Assembly (NCBI GenBank): GCA_965218555.1
Contig: OZ244625.1
Span: 5,580,001-5,644,000 of the forward strand
DNA: 64,000 bases
DNA from: JAPPLB01 sp965218555
GTDB taxonomy: Bacteria; Acidobacteriota; Terriglobia; Bryobacterales; UBA6623
Direction: 5' to 3'
Positions 34,319 to 43,563 of this stretch are shown piece by piece. How positions within the stretch are numbered: the stretch's first letter is position 1; each line of letters starts with the position of its first letter. Position numbers and translations under genes: made by a program. The notes under the pieces were generated by a model. It saw only the letters and a program-made list of their open reading frames with translations. It had not been told where the DNA came from and ran no database searches.

Positions 34319-35460
34319 CTATGCCTTCAGCCAACGGTCAAACCACTCGAAGGCTTCGTTCTGCATCTCAAGGTCGAACTTGTGAGGACCGGAGTAAAAG
34401 CTGCCGCGGTAGCGGTCGCCTGCGTCGACCTTGCGATAGACATCCTTCAGAATTCGGTCGGCCCGCTCCATCTCGGACATGGTGAAGAGTTGATCCTCGC
34501 GGTTGTTGAGCACAAGGACCGGATTGGGCACGGCGAGTCCGAGGACCTCCGGATAATCGAGGTAAGGCGCAAGACCCGGAATGTAGATCATCCAAGTGTG
34601 GGTGTAGCACTTGTTGAGCAGGTAGTCGCGCCATGTGGTCATCATGCCGACCGCGCAGGCGCAGCGAATGCGCTCATCGATGCCGGTCAGATAGACGGTG
34701 CGCAACCCTCCACCGGAAAGGCCGCAGCATCCGACACGATCGGCATCCACTTCGGGCCGCGAGCATAGATAGTCGAGCGCCCGCTGATCCTCGGCGGAAA
34801 ATACGCCGGGCCAAGTTGTCCCGGCGCAAAAAAGACTCTTCGCGATCAGGTGTTCATGCTCTTTGGCGAATTGTTGTAACGTTTGATTTCTTTTTCGGAT
34901 TCGGGGTTGACTTCCGTGAGACCGTCCTTGATGACCCCGGGGAGATCGGCAGCCCGCATGCGGCGGCTGGCGAATGTGAAGGTATCATGCACGAGAATGG
35001 CATAGCCGCGCTTCGCCAATTCGTTGGCCCAGGCCTTCCCACCGTAATAGTCGTCCTGGTGGCGTCGCATGACCGGGTGCAGGCCGCCGCCCATACGAGT
35101 GATTTTGCGCGTGCCGAAGTACTTGTTGCCGCCGTGATCGTGCAGCCCCACGACGCCGGGCAGCGGTCCCTTGGCGCCGGCCGGCTTGAGAAACAATGCT
35201 TCGGTCGGAGGACCGTAGGGCAATTGCCAGCTAAGATGTTCGATTTCCAAACCGTCGTATTCAAGTCGGTGTTGCAGGGTCGGCCGAGGCGTCCCGCCGG
35301 CCTCCGGCTGCAACAGACAATCGCGGTAGCGGGCCCGCGCCTCGCGCCGCCAGGAGTCCGGATGATTGTGCTCGGCGCGGCGAAACGAAAGCCGCGGAGG
35401 CTCTTCGCCGACGATCCCCGCCGCCCAGTCTCCGTAAGCGCCCAGCATGTTCAGTGGCAT
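34319..35460 (-). pseudogene. Alpha/beta hydrolase (dienelactone hydrolase/acetyl esterase type), frameshifted
   Basis: Two minus-strand frames form one protein of about 380 residues. From ATG 35460 (GGGAGGA upstream) the first frame reads MPLNMLGAYGDWAAGIVGEE...GVVGLHDHGGNKYFG...EIKRYNN and then stops at 34846. The homologous reading continues in another frame as FAKEHEHLIAKSLF, WPGVFSAEDQRALDYL, VDADRVGCCGLSGGGLRT (nucleophile elbow GLSGGG), NREDQLFTM (acid) and YSGPHKFDLEMQNEA (His) to the stop at 34319. The shift is near 34877, consistent with loss of one base. The catalytic triad lies entirely after the break, so the protein as read is inactive. It is a real decay event or a single-base sequence error. 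Confidence 0.82.
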
Positions 35461-35725
35461 GTCCCAATGTCCTCCCGCCCCAACAGGATAAGACGCCAGA
35501 GGCTGCGCCGGGTGCAAGCCATGCAAGCCCGTGGTGTAATCTCGCGCAACACATGACCCGGCGCGTCATCAGAAGCGGGTCGGATATCGATCGGCCGATG
35601 GCTGGACCAAAGCCTTGGCGGCCGGCAGAACGATGAGCGGCCCAATTACGCTCCGGATCACAGGTTGCAGAAACGTCGATCCGGGAGACCGGGAAACGAC
35701 TGCTCGATGAAAGACGGAAATGGCA

Positions 35726-35802
35726 TGGCGGGCCCGGAGGGATTCGAACCCCCGGCCTGCCGCTTAGGAGGCGGCCGCTCTATCCGACTGAGCTACGGGC
35801 CC
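35726..35802 (-). tRNA. tRNA-Arg (anticodon CCU)
   Basis: Minus-strand cloverleaf: acceptor GGGCCCG/CGGGCCC, D-arm TAGCTCAGTCGGATAGAGC, anticodon stem GCCGC/GCGGC with loop CTCCTAA (anticodon CCT, reading AGG), T-arm with GGTTCGAATCC. The 3' CCA is encoded (35726-35728). No integrase or other gene uses this tRNA as a target in the window. Confidence 0.95.
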
Positions 35803-36056
35803 GCTGGGATGCATGTTAACGTTCCCCGGAAGGAACAGTTTCATTCTAGCCTGCCCGGGCTGACCCGCCCATGCGGACAGCCTGCATTTCTCACCACCTG
35901 ACGGGGGAAGCACGCGATAAGACCGCCATGACTTCGTTGCGCTTGCTTGCCGTGCTCGATGTAGGGTCAAATACACCTGCGCGCGCCAAGCGGCTCGCGC
36001 CTCGTCCTGACGGCCCTCTCACGCACTTCGCCTCGACACGCGGTAAAAAATGCGGG

Positions 36057-37280
36057 CTAGCTGAGTTTGAGTTGGTGGTCCCGAAGCTGGTCTTCGGGAA
36101 CCGTGATGCCGAGACCGGGCTTGTCGGGAACCGTGACCGTCACGCCGTTCTGCTCGATGCCGCCGGCCATCATCGACGTCAAGAACTGCGGGCCGTTGAG
36201 TTCCGGCGGCAAAAGCAAATCAAGAGTCGAATAGAGATGGATTGCCGCCATGAAGCTCACGCCCGCATCGGTCAGTCCGCTGCCGAGCAACCCGAGTCCG
36301 TGAGCTTCGGAGACGACGGCGCTCTTGTAGCAGTTCGTGACACCGCCACTTTTCGGAACCTTGAGCACGACCAGGTCAGCCGCGTCCAAGCGGGACATGC
36401 GGGCTACATCAAACGACGAGAAGCAGCCTTCGTCGATCGCGACGGGGTAAGGGCTCTTCTCCCTCGCACGCCGCAACCCAAGCCAGTCCTCGCTGCGGAC
36501 AGGCTGCTCGAAGCAACGGATCTTTTCAAACATGGGCAATGCCCGAAGGAACCGTTCGAGTGCTATCGGTTGGTACGACTGGTTCGCGTCCAACCAGATG
36601 ACGGCGTCGGGACGGGCATCACTGATCGCTCGCAGGCGGACAAGATCCATGTCGGTGTCGCCCGAGACCTTGACTTTGAAGCACCAACAAGCCGGCCAAC
36701 GTTTGACCTCCGCCGCCATCGCGTCGGGCTCGTCGATGCTGACGGCGTAGCAAAGATCGATGGTGTCGTGTACCTTGCCTCCCAGAAGAGCGTGAAGAGG
36801 TTGGCCCGTGATCTGACCGGCCAAGTCGAGAAAGGCGATTTCCAGCGCGCTTTTCGCGAAGGGCGCCCCGTTGCTGACGGCGGGACGGACCTTCGTGTCC
36901 ATCTCCTTCTTGAGGGCGTTCAACTCGAATGGCGTCCGGCCGATCGCCAAAGGAGCAAGGTGCTGCTCAAGCGTGCCCACGACGGCTTCCACGGTCTCGT
37001 AGCTCCAATTGGGAACCGTGGTTGTAGCGCCCCAACCAACACGGCCGTCGTCTGTCGTTGCCTTGACGTAGACGTATTTGCCGGGGACTCCTTTCCCGCC
37101 GACCTTGCCGACACCGATATTGAACGTTGTGCGGAACTCGATTCCGACCGGAATCACATCGACCTTCTTGATGCGAGTTCCCCGGCCTTCCGCGGCGCGG
37201 GCGGAGGACTCCCAACCGGAGGTCATAGCCATACTCCCGCCGGTCATTGCCCAGCCGAATCTGCGGCGAGTGGTCTTCAT
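36057..37280 (-). CDS. Tat-exported enolase-superfamily protein (MR/MLE subgroup)
   Basis: A 407-residue protein beginning MKTTRRRFGWAMTGG, a twin-arginine signal, with GGAGG just upstream of ATG 37280. Fold and motifs follow the muconate-lactonizing/mandelate racemase group: FAKSALEIAFLDLAGQ, the Lys pair CFKVKVS (KxK catalytic motif), metal ligands in WLDANQSY, CFEQPV and AIDEGC, and the opposite-face Lys in LVVLKVPKSGG. KxK on one strand and a Lys on the other is the arrangement of the MLE subgroup (cycloisomerase, o-succinylbenzoate synthase, dipeptide epimerase). Export makes a periplasmic substrate likely. The RodZ-like gene lies 37 bp upstream on the same strand. Confidence 0.88.
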   Translation of the reverse strand: MKTTRRRFGWAMTGGSMAMTSGWESSARAAEGRGTRIKKVDVIPVGIEFRTTFNIGVGKVGGKGVPGKYVYVKATTDDGRVGWGATTTVPNWSYETVEAVVGTLEQHLAPLAIGRTPFELNALKKEMDTKVRPAVSNGAPFAKSALEIAFLDLAGQITGQPLHALLGGKVHDTIDLCYAVSIDEPDAMAAEVKRWPACWCFKVKVSGDTDMDLVRLRAISDARPDAVIWLDANQSYQPIALERFLRALPMFEKIRCFEQPVRSEDWLGLRRAREKSPYPVAIDEGCFSSFDVARMSRLDAADLVVLKVPKSGGVTNCYKSAVVSEAHGLGLLGSGLTDAGVSFMAAIHLYSTLDLLLPPELNGPQFLTSMMAGGIEQNGVTVTVPDKPGLGITVPEDQLRDHQLKLS

Positions 37281-37317
37281 CGTGAAACCTCCAGAGCCGG
37301 GAAGCAACGGTAACGTG

Positions 37318-38244
37318 CTAGTGGGACGACGCAATGCTTGCCTGAGCGGGCTCGTTGTCGAAAGATTGGTTGGCTGCCTGTAACCGCGGGTCTCTCGGCG
37401 AATCGGCATCGTCGTTGTCCTCAGGAGCGCGGGGCGAGGGTGCAAGGATCTCAATCCCGCCGACGGTCAGAAGAACCCTCCGTACCTGCCCGGAGGAGCC
37501 GATGGGGGGTATCGGTTTGCCATTAAGGGAAAGCGAAACTCCGCCGGCGTTCCCTAGCAGCAAACTAACATGTTCGTCAGCTTCAACTTGCTGCGATTCC
37601 CCGGGGTGGAACGTTCTCTGGAAGACCCGTTCGCCATCCGTCAAAGCACGGATCCAAACCGTCTCCGAAACCGAAAGCCGCACATTGACCGCTTTCACCG
37701 GTTTGGGTTCAACGTAAGGACGAACGCCGGCCGTCGTCAGAGAAGCCGTGCCAGCGGATGTCGGAGGCATCTCCGGCGCCGGCCGCTCTTCCTCGAGAAG
37801 AGAGCTTCCGATCGTTGCGAAGCCGGAATCCCAATCCCACTGCATCAATATGACCGCGCCTGCGATGAACGCAAGAAGCGCCGTAACGACGATCGGGCCG
37901 GTGATCTGATGTTCTCGCAGGCAGCCCATGATACGCTCGAACCACGTCGAGTTACGATCTTCTCGGTTCTCCTCTCCAGAGAAGGTATCGAGCTTAGCGG
38001 AGTGTGTGAGTGCCTTGAAGTCCGCGACGACGGCATCTAGGTCGAGACCGACATGTTGAGCGTACTGTCGGACGAAGGACTCACTAAAGACGCCGCCTGG
38101 GAGGATGCCGAACTCTTCGTCCTCGATCGCCGTCAGAAATCGTACGCAAATCCGTGTGCGGGCCGATATCTCCCGGAGCGTGATCCCACGGGACTCTCGC
38201 TCGGCCCGCAAGCGCTCTCCGAAGTTGCCATCGGGCGCAAACAT
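37318..38244 (-). CDS. RodZ-like helix-turn-helix membrane protein
   Basis: A 308-residue bitopic protein. The N-terminal cytoplasmic helix-turn-helix (FGERLRAERESRGITLREISARTRI, CVRFLTAIEDEEFGILPGGVFSESFVRQYAQHVGLD) is the RodZ type that binds MreB rather than DNA. A membrane segment follows (GPIVVTALLAFIAGAVILM), then a Pro-rich linker and a periplasmic DUF4115-like beta domain (VRLSVSETVWIRALTDGERVFQRTF, GNAGGVSLSLNGKPIPPIG). RodZ organises cell elongation. ATG 38244 is chosen over an upstream start because homology begins at once. The acidic C-terminal tail is poorly conserved. Confidence 0.85.
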   Translation of the reverse strand: MFAPDGNFGERLRAERESRGITLREISARTRICVRFLTAIEDEEFGILPGGVFSESFVRQYAQHVGLDLDAVVADFKALTHSAKLDTFSGEENREDRNSTWFERIMGCLREHQITGPIVVTALLAFIAGAVILMQWDWDSGFATIGSSLLEEERPAPEMPPTSAGTASLTTAGVRPYVEPKPVKAVNVRLSVSETVWIRALTDGERVFQRTFHPGESQQVEADEHVSLLLGNAGGVSLSLNGKPIPPIGSSGQVRRVLLTVGGIEILAPSPRAPEDNDDADSPRDPRLQAANQSFDNEPAQASIASSH

Positions 38245-38336
38245 GACAGTATTACAGCATAATATCCGGCCGAACCGGCACAAGAGACGATAGGGTACGC
38301 GACATCAATGTGGAAGCGCAACCATTGGACCGTCTA

Positions 38337-39116
38337 CTAGGCATGGATCTTACAGATGTAGCCTGCATAAGGGCTGGTGCTCTGTCGATGCCCTGGCGCA
38401 ATCCCCGCGTCGCAGTAGTACAGGCTGCCCTTCCACCAGGTCATGCCGTGCGGGTCGGGATCGTCACGGTTGAGCTGGATCGCTTCCATGACCCGTCCGC
38501 TCTCGATATCGAACTTCAAAATCCGGAAATCGTTCGAGAACATGCACCAGATAGACGCAGCGTCCCAACCCAGTCCGTGGGCGCGTCCCAGCGGCACCGC
38601 AAATGAATGCTTGACTTGCAGATCGGCGTCGGTCTGCGTGACGTTCTTGTTCGGACCGAATTGCGTGATCCACAGCGAATCCTGCGCCCACAGCACGCCG
38701 TGAACGCCTCCCCCGTTGGGGGTCGGATAGTTCTTCACATGCCGGCCCGTCTCGATCTCCAGCTTGACGATCCGGCCCCCCTTCTTCACATCATGAGGCC
38801 GCGGAGGGCGCATCCCCGCCGGCCCGTTCGCGGCCATCCACACGAAACCGCCGCCGGCCGCAATGCCGCTGGTGTTCGACGACTGCGTCTCGTACGACGT
38901 GAGGGGCTTGCCCGTTTCCCAGTCGAGCAGATGTGCCCGGTCGGTCACCTGTTCGCCGCACCACAGGCCCGCGGCGGTTGCTTCCAGGCCGTTCGGATTG
39001 CCGTCCGGCGACTTGAACAACCTCTCGACCTTCTTGCGCTTGCGGATGGCATAGTTGTGGTCGCTGGCGGAGGCGGCCGTGGCGATGGCAGCGAGTAAGG
39101 CTCGACGGGTCAACAT
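38337..39116 (-). CDS. Secreted beta-propeller protein (SMP-30/streptogramin-lyase-like)
   Basis: A 259-residue protein starting MLTRRALLAAIATAASA, a short Tat- or Sec-like signal. The rest is a run of propeller blades with recurring W-x-x-N/Q or G-L-x-x/GLW elements: NGLEATAAGLWCGEQ, IAAGGGFVWMAANG, GVLWAQDSLWITQFG, HGLGWDAASIWCMFS, HGMTWWKGSLYYCD. This is the SMP-30/YVTN-like six-bladed family; metal ligands of gluconolactonase are not clear, so enzyme activity is uncertain. It stands alone; no operon partner. Confidence 0.75.
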   Translation of the reverse strand: MLTRRALLAAIATAASASDHNYAIRKRKKVERLFKSPDGNPNGLEATAAGLWCGEQVTDRAHLLDWETGKPLTSYETQSSNTSGIAAGGGFVWMAANGPAGMRPPRPHDVKKGGRIVKLEIETGRHVKNYPTPNGGGVHGVLWAQDSLWITQFGPNKNVTQTDADLQVKHSFAVPLGRAHGLGWDAASIWCMFSNDFRILKFDIESGRVMEAIQLNRDDPDPHGMTWWKGSLYYCDAGIAPGHRQSTSPYAGYICKIHA

Positions 39117-39208
39117 GGCACCTGCTGGAACGAATCGGAAGCTGGCGCTATTGTAGCGGATCGGCGCCGGCGGGTCGAAATTGGCCGTGGCCGTGAGGTG
39201 CGTGCAAT

Positions 39209-39235
39209 AAGAAAGCCCCGCTGCCAACGGCGGGC
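39209..39235 (-). terminator. Terminator-like hairpin on the minus strand
   Basis: Read on the minus strand, GCCCGCC-GTTG-GCAGCGGGGC is followed by TTTCTTATT. It lies upstream of the propeller gene's start, where no minus-strand gene ends, so it may be an attenuator in that gene's leader, or a leftover from a lost gene. Confidence 0.35.
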
Positions 39236-39394
39236 GCGAAAACACAATAAGGACCCTCTGTGCTCCTCCCTGCGATCATTCCAGGAGCCTGGTGAAGACG
39301 ACGACCCCTTGCGCCGCAGGGAAGCCGCCCCAGCGTGGGTGGCCGCATGATCAAGTTGACCCGACCTTGACAGGGTGATTTACTTGAATGCGTC

Positions 39395-40906
39395 ATGCTG
39401 CGACAGAAACTCGTGGATCACGTTCTCTCTAAAGTCAACGCGGAACGCCTCGTCGAGACGGCCATGGAACTCGTCGCGGTGCCGAGCCCGACATGTGAGG
39501 CACGAGACGCTGCCGACCGCCTGGCCGGTATTCTTCACAACGACGGCTTCGCGGTCGAGCGTCCCGAAGCCGATTGGCCGGAGGCTCCGGCCGTCGTCAC
39601 CCGCCTCGAAAGCGGCTGGCCGGGGCGCACTTTGCAGTTCAACGGTCATCTCGATACCGTCCATCTCCCCTTCGTGCCGCCCAGGCGTGAAAACGGCAAC
39701 CTCTATGGTTCCGGAATATCGGACATGAAAGGCGGCGTTGCCGCTGCGCTCGAAGCGATGCGGGCCTTGCGAGAGACTGCCTCTCTGGAGACCGGCAGCG
39801 TGCTCTTCACCGCGCACGAGCTGCACGAAGGACCTTGGGGCGACAAGCGGCAGGTCAAAGCGTTGATTCGAGACGGCTTCATCGGTGATGCCGTCCTGCT
39901 GCCCGAATACTGCTCGTCGCCCCTCCCCATTGCCGGGCGGGGCATGGCCATCTTTCAGATCACGATTCGCCGCGACGGCGACCCGGTTCATGAAGTGCTG
40001 CGGCCGATCGATCAACCGCTGGTCGTCCGAGCCGGAGCCGAGCTGATCGCACAGCTCTTCGAGCTGCAAGATCAGGTCTCGACGAACAAGGCCCCCGATG
40101 TGGGCAGCGACTCTGTCTTTGTGGGACAGATGCAATCAGGCGAAATCTACAATCAGTCGCCCTCGGAATGCTTCATCCAGGGAACACGCCGTTGGATCAC
40201 GCCGGGCGAAGCCGATCGCATCGAGAAACAATTCCGCGAGCTGGTCGCTGAGCAGTCCGAGCGTACGGGCACCCGGATCGAGTTGAATTACAGCGTGCAG
40301 GGCGACGCCTTCCGCATCCTGCCGGGGCACCCCGCGGTAAAGGCTCTCCAGACAGCTCACGAATCCGTCACCGGGAGCCGCCTCCCGCTCGGACCAAAGC
40401 CGTTCCTCGATGACGGCAACTTGTTCTGCTCGTTCGGCGGCATCCCCGCGATCACGCACGGCCCCCACGCAACGGGGGCTCACACCGTCAACGAATGTTG
40501 CCCCGTCGATGAGCTTGTCCGCATCGCCCAAATCTATGCTCTCACGGCTCTCGCCTACTGCACCAATGAGATCGAAGTTGCGGAAGAACGAACTCCGGAT
40601 GCGCTCGTGCTGCACCCCATTGGACGGCTGGACAGTGGGAACGCCCACTCGTTCGAATCGATCGTCATGGAACACATCACCAGCGGGGAGCGGCATCTGA
40701 TCGTCGATTTCAGCCATCTCGACTTCATCAGCAGCGCCGGCCTGCGGGTGACCCTGCTCGCCGCTAAGGCGCTGAACGCGAACAAGGGGCAGATCGTCCT
40801 CTGCGCCATGAAGCGCCACATCAAGGACGTCTTCCTCATCAGCGGTTTCGACCGGATCATCGCGATCAAGGAATCGCGTGAGGCGGCTTTTGACGTCTTC
40901 GCCTGA
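39395..40906 (+). CDS. M20-family peptidase fused to a STAS (anti-sigma antagonist) domain
   Basis: A 503-residue two-domain protein. Residues ~10-388 are an M20 (ArgE/DapE/CPG2) metallopeptidase: FNGHLDTVHLP and GSGISDMKGG carry the first metal ligands, TAHELHEGPWG replaces the usual DEE region, VLLPEYC carries the next acidic ligand and ITHGPHATGAHTVNE the last His. Residues ~392-503 are a complete SpoIIAA/RsbV-like STAS domain (ALVLHPIGRLDSGNAHSF, LIVDFSHLDFISSAGLR) with a Ser at ~447 at the phosphorylation position. No stop or start separates the halves. The first half should cleave an N-acyl amino acid or dipeptide; the STAS half would bind a partner kinase or regulate the enzyme. I know no such fusion. 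Confidence 0.88.
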   Translation: MLRQKLVDHVLSKVNAERLVETAMELVAVPSPTCEARDAADRLAGILHNDGFAVERPEADWPEAPAVVTRLESGWPGRTLQFNGHLDTVHLPFVPPRRENGNLYGSGISDMKGGVAAALEAMRALRETASLETGSVLFTAHELHEGPWGDKRQVKALIRDGFIGDAVLLPEYCSSPLPIAGRGMAIFQITIRRDGDPVHEVLRPIDQPLVVRAGAELIAQLFELQDQVSTNKAPDVGSDSVFVGQMQSGEIYNQSPSECFIQGTRRWITPGEADRIEKQFRELVAEQSERTGTRIELNYSVQGDAFRILPGHPAVKALQTAHESVTGSRLPLGPKPFLDDGNLFCSFGGIPAITHGPHATGAHTVNECCPVDELVRIAQIYALTALAYCTNEIEVAEERTPDALVLHPIGRLDSGNAHSFESIVMEHITSGERHLIVDFSHLDFISSAGLRVTLLAAKALNANKGQIVLCAMKRHIKDVFLISGFDRIIAIKESREAAFDVFA

Positions 40907-40966
40907 TGCAGGACATGCGCCCTCGTTACGATGCCGGCGCGGAGAATTCGGCGTCCAGTCAGGGCT

Positions 40967-41557
40967 TCAACGCCGGTATGCCCGCAACGTCTGGATCAGG
41001 TCTTCCTCTTTTTCGGTCCAGGCCGCCTGGATGATCTGCAGCGCCAATTCGGCGGTCGGAGCCTGCAGGACCAACGCGCGGTTCTTGACCCTCAGCAGTC
41101 CCTGCGCAACCGCGTGGTCCAGAAACTTGAACAGGTAGTCGTAATAGCCGCCACTGTTCAGAAAGATGCACGGTTTCTCATGCAACTCGATCTGCGCCCA
41201 AGTGAGCGCTTCGAAGATCTCCTCGATCGTTCCAAAACCGCCGGGCAAGGCGAGAGACGCGTCCGCCAACGACTGCATCTTGTACTTTCGTTCATGCATG
41301 GTGTCGACCACATGCATGTGAGTCAGGCTATCGTGGGCGACATCCCGGTACTCCAGATGTCTGGGGATGACGCCGGTAACGACGCCGCCATGAGCAAGGA
41401 CGGCATCTGCCAAGACACCCATCAGCCCGACGCGGGCGCCGCCGTACACCAACCCAATCCCTTCCTCTGCCATCAGGCGGCCCAAGGTCTCGGCCTGTTC
41501 GGCATGACCCTTCTCGTGTCCGATACTGCCGGCCAAATAGACGCAGATCTGCTTCAT
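40967..41557 (-). CDS. LOG-family (TIGR00730) nucleotide phosphoribohydrolase
   Basis: A 196-residue Rossmann-type protein with the family signature PGGFGTIEE and the preceding MHERKYKM. Proteins of this group (cytokinin-activating LOG, or bacterial nucleosidases such as PpnN-like) hydrolyse the N-glycosidic bond of nucleoside 5'-monophosphates; the classic lysine-decarboxylase label is wrong. It starts at ATG 41557 with VYLAGSIGHEKGHAEQAE, and GGARVGLMGVLADAVL completes the nucleotide-binding half. Cytoplasmic, convergent with the M20-STAS gene. Confidence 0.92.
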   Translation of the reverse strand: MKQICVYLAGSIGHEKGHAEQAETLGRLMAEEGIGLVYGGARVGLMGVLADAVLAHGGVVTGVIPRHLEYRDVAHDSLTHMHVVDTMHERKYKMQSLADASLALPGGFGTIEEIFEALTWAQIELHEKPCIFLNSGGYYDYLFKFLDHAVAQGLLRVKNRALVLQAPTAELALQIIQAAWTEKEEDLIQTLRAYRR

Positions 41558-41901
41558 GCCATTGGAACGTGCCGGGTCGCCAGGTGCGGAGTCTTCTCCG
41601 TTTGGCTATCCCTTAGGCAACATCGAATTTACTGTTCGGCTCGGCAGCGGTGACCTATTGCCGATGGGCGATCAGTTGTCCTCCCGCACCTGCGCCGGTT
41701 TCATCCAGGATACCGTGTTTGTACATGGTTCGTCGTCTCAAACCTTTTGCTGCCGTGGCCGGTCTACGTCTTCCACCTCTCTGCCCCGGCGCCGGCTATC
41801 GGGCAACGACTCGCGCCCTCTTGCTTGTTCCAAAGTCCTCCATATCGAGCTGCTGAAGCTCGCGCTTGAGACGAAAGGCCTCACGCGCGGTACTTCACAC
41901 A
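41558..41901. other. Intergenic region, possible small coding remnants
   Basis: About 340 bp between two minus-strand genes. On the minus strand, a short frame reading AFRLKRELQQLDMEDFGTSK and another ending MYKHGILDETGAGAGGQLIA look protein-like but are too short to support as genes. No terminator or promoter is obvious. Confidence 0.3.
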
Positions 41902-42714
41902 TCAGGGAAACAGCACGCTCATCATCTCTTCGTGAGCGCTGAAATTCGGCACAATCCAGTCCGCACCGACGCCCACCAGCCTCTTGCGCTTCACGGGATC
42001 GACTTGCCTGCACTCCGGTTCGTCGGTGGCCACGCCGACAGCGACACCGCCCACCTCCTTGACGTTCTCGATCTCGACGAACCCGTCGCCGAAACCAAGG
42101 AACTCGCGCCCTTGGAACCCGCTTTCACGGATGATCTTCTCGATCAGGATCTTCTTCGAGAACGATTTGTAGTCGTCGAGCGCCCCGAAGCAACCTCCGT
42201 CGAAGAAGTGGTCTACCTGCAGCAACTTGGCCTCGGCGCGCATGAAGGGCTGATCGGTGCCGCTCGCGAGATACATCGTCATGCCGCGATCGTGCAGCGC
42301 CTCGAGCAGCCGACGGCTTCCGGGAACCATCATCTCGTCCGGCGGAGTTGCTTTGGATTCGAGCGCAGCGATGCGATCCTTGATCTTGTCCGAGAGCCGC
42401 TCGAGATAGATGTGCTTGTACTCGACTGGATCGAGAGGCTCGGCGCCACGCTTCTTGAGCTGCTCGGTGAACTCGATCATCTGATAGATCGTTTGCCTGC
42501 CCGTCAGTTGGCCGACGTATTCTTCGACGAGCGCGGTGAGTTCCTCCTCGCTCTCGCCGGTCTTCAGTTCCAACAGCGGTTCGACCATCATCGGCACCAT
42601 AACGTCGAACCAACCGGCGCGGATGAGCGAAATCGTACCGTCGAAATCAAAGAGGGCCACTCTAGCCCGTGAAGCGCTGGCGTTGGGGTGCAGAACCTCG
42701 ATCTGAGAAAGCAT
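41902..42714 (-). CDS. HAD-superfamily hydrolase (phosphatase)
   Basis: A 270-residue haloacid-dehalogenase-type phosphatase. Motif I is VALFDFDGTISLI (nucleophile Asp and acid Asp), motif II YLASGTDQPF, motif III Lys in SFSKKILIEKII, motif IV FLGFGDGFVEIENVK with the metal Asp. A helical cap (~residues 40-125) marks subclass I. The C-terminus VGADWIVPNFSAHEEMMSVLF is the usual end of such proteins. Substrate unknown; it resembles phosphoglycolate/sugar-phosphate phosphatases. ATG 42714 is preferred over an in-frame start 27 bases upstream. Confidence 0.9.
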   Translation of the reverse strand: MLSQIEVLHPNASASRARVALFDFDGTISLIRAGWFDVMVPMMVEPLLELKTGESEEELTALVEEYVGQLTGRQTIYQMIEFTEQLKKRGAEPLDPVEYKHIYLERLSDKIKDRIAALESKATPPDEMMVPGSRRLLEALHDRGMTMYLASGTDQPFMRAEAKLLQVDHFFDGGCFGALDDYKSFSKKILIEKIIRESGFQGREFLGFGDGFVEIENVKEVGGVAVGVATDEPECRQVDPVKRKRLVGVGADWIVPNFSAHEEMMSVLFP

Positions 42715-42783
42715 GATTTCAGGATGCCGTTTCTTCCCCAAAAGGCGGGACGGAAAGAGTCGGCGAAGGACCGTTTAGCTTAG

Positions 42784-43449
42784 CTAATTCTCATCGAGAG
42801 GGCTGATCCTCTCCGGACGGCACTCTCCGCTCGCGGCCCCGGAGAGGTGAAAATCGTCAAAATCGCCGGTCTCGTTGAACGACCCGACACCAACCCATCC
42901 ATACAGGTAATCCCGGTCGATCACGCTGAAGCGCGGCGCGGCCTCACCGTCGACAAACACTTCAATCGACCCGGGCTCAATGTTCCGCACAACCTTGATC
43001 CGATGCCAGCCGGTGCTCGGCAGCACCGGCATCGCGCCCGCTCCCCCGATGCGGTAGCGCTCGCTGCCGTTGACTTTGAAGATGCCGTTGTGGACCCGAT
43101 GATTTCCAGGGTCGCTCGAGATGTGAGCGTAGTAGTAGTGCAGCCGGTCCTGGAACCCGAAAGCAACCAGAAGGCTCTTGCCCGCCCGCCTAGCTCTGAC
43201 GTCGAGCTCGAAATCGCTCACACAGCCCGGCTTCCATAAAGCGAATTGCACGGGACGACGCGGGTCACCGACCGGACCCGCCGTCGCAAGCCGCAGAAAC
43301 CCATTGCCGTCTTCCTGTCCCCTCTTCCAATGGGACGCAATCGGCAGATGCCAATCGTTTAGGTCGTTGTCCTGAAAGTCGACGGACCAACGCGCATTAC
43401 AACCAAAGATCGGAATACAAAGCAAGAGCATGATAGCTGTCTGTCGCAT
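42784..43449 (-). CDS. Lipoprotein with a concanavalin/LamG-like (DUF1080-type) domain
   Basis: A 221-residue protein with a lipoprotein signal (MRQTAIMLLLCIPIFGC). The rest is a jelly-roll domain like those of family-16-like or DUF1080 proteins: WSVDFQDNDLNDWHLP at the start, ELDVRARRAGKSLLVAFGFQDRLHYYYAHIS, GWHRIKVVRNIEPGSIEVFVDG, and a final YGWVGVGSFNETGDFDDFHL. Such domains bind or cleave carbohydrates; no catalytic motif is clear. It stands between the HAD and protoporphyrinogen-oxidase genes, all on the minus strand. Confidence 0.75.
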   Translation of the reverse strand: MRQTAIMLLLCIPIFGCNARWSVDFQDNDLNDWHLPIASHWKRGQEDGNGFLRLATAGPVGDPRRPVQFALWKPGCVSDFELDVRARRAGKSLLVAFGFQDRLHYYYAHISSDPGNHRVHNGIFKVNGSERYRIGGAGAMPVLPSTGWHRIKVVRNIEPGSIEVFVDGEAAPRFSVIDRDYLYGWVGVGSFNETGDFDDFHLSGAASGECRPERISPLDEN

Positions 43450-43563
43450 GCTGTCCGTTGTAGCAGAAAACTCGCGTGGCGCCGACGGTTGCAATCAGGC
43501 GTCCGGGTTCGGATGTCCCGATGCTCCGGCGTGCGAACGCCGTAAGGTCCATGTCACACGGGG

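Noticed and set aside
35726..35802. tRNA-Arg as an integration site
   Set aside because: No integrase, direct repeat of the tRNA 3' end, or compositional change is seen next to it.
35871..37313. 480-codon plus-strand frame
   Set aside because: It is antisense to the Tat-exported enolase-superfamily gene, which has all family motifs and a good ribosome binding site.
39356..39384. TTGACC...TTTACT as promoter for the M20-STAS gene
   Set aside because: The -10 match is poor and transcription would start almost at the ATG.
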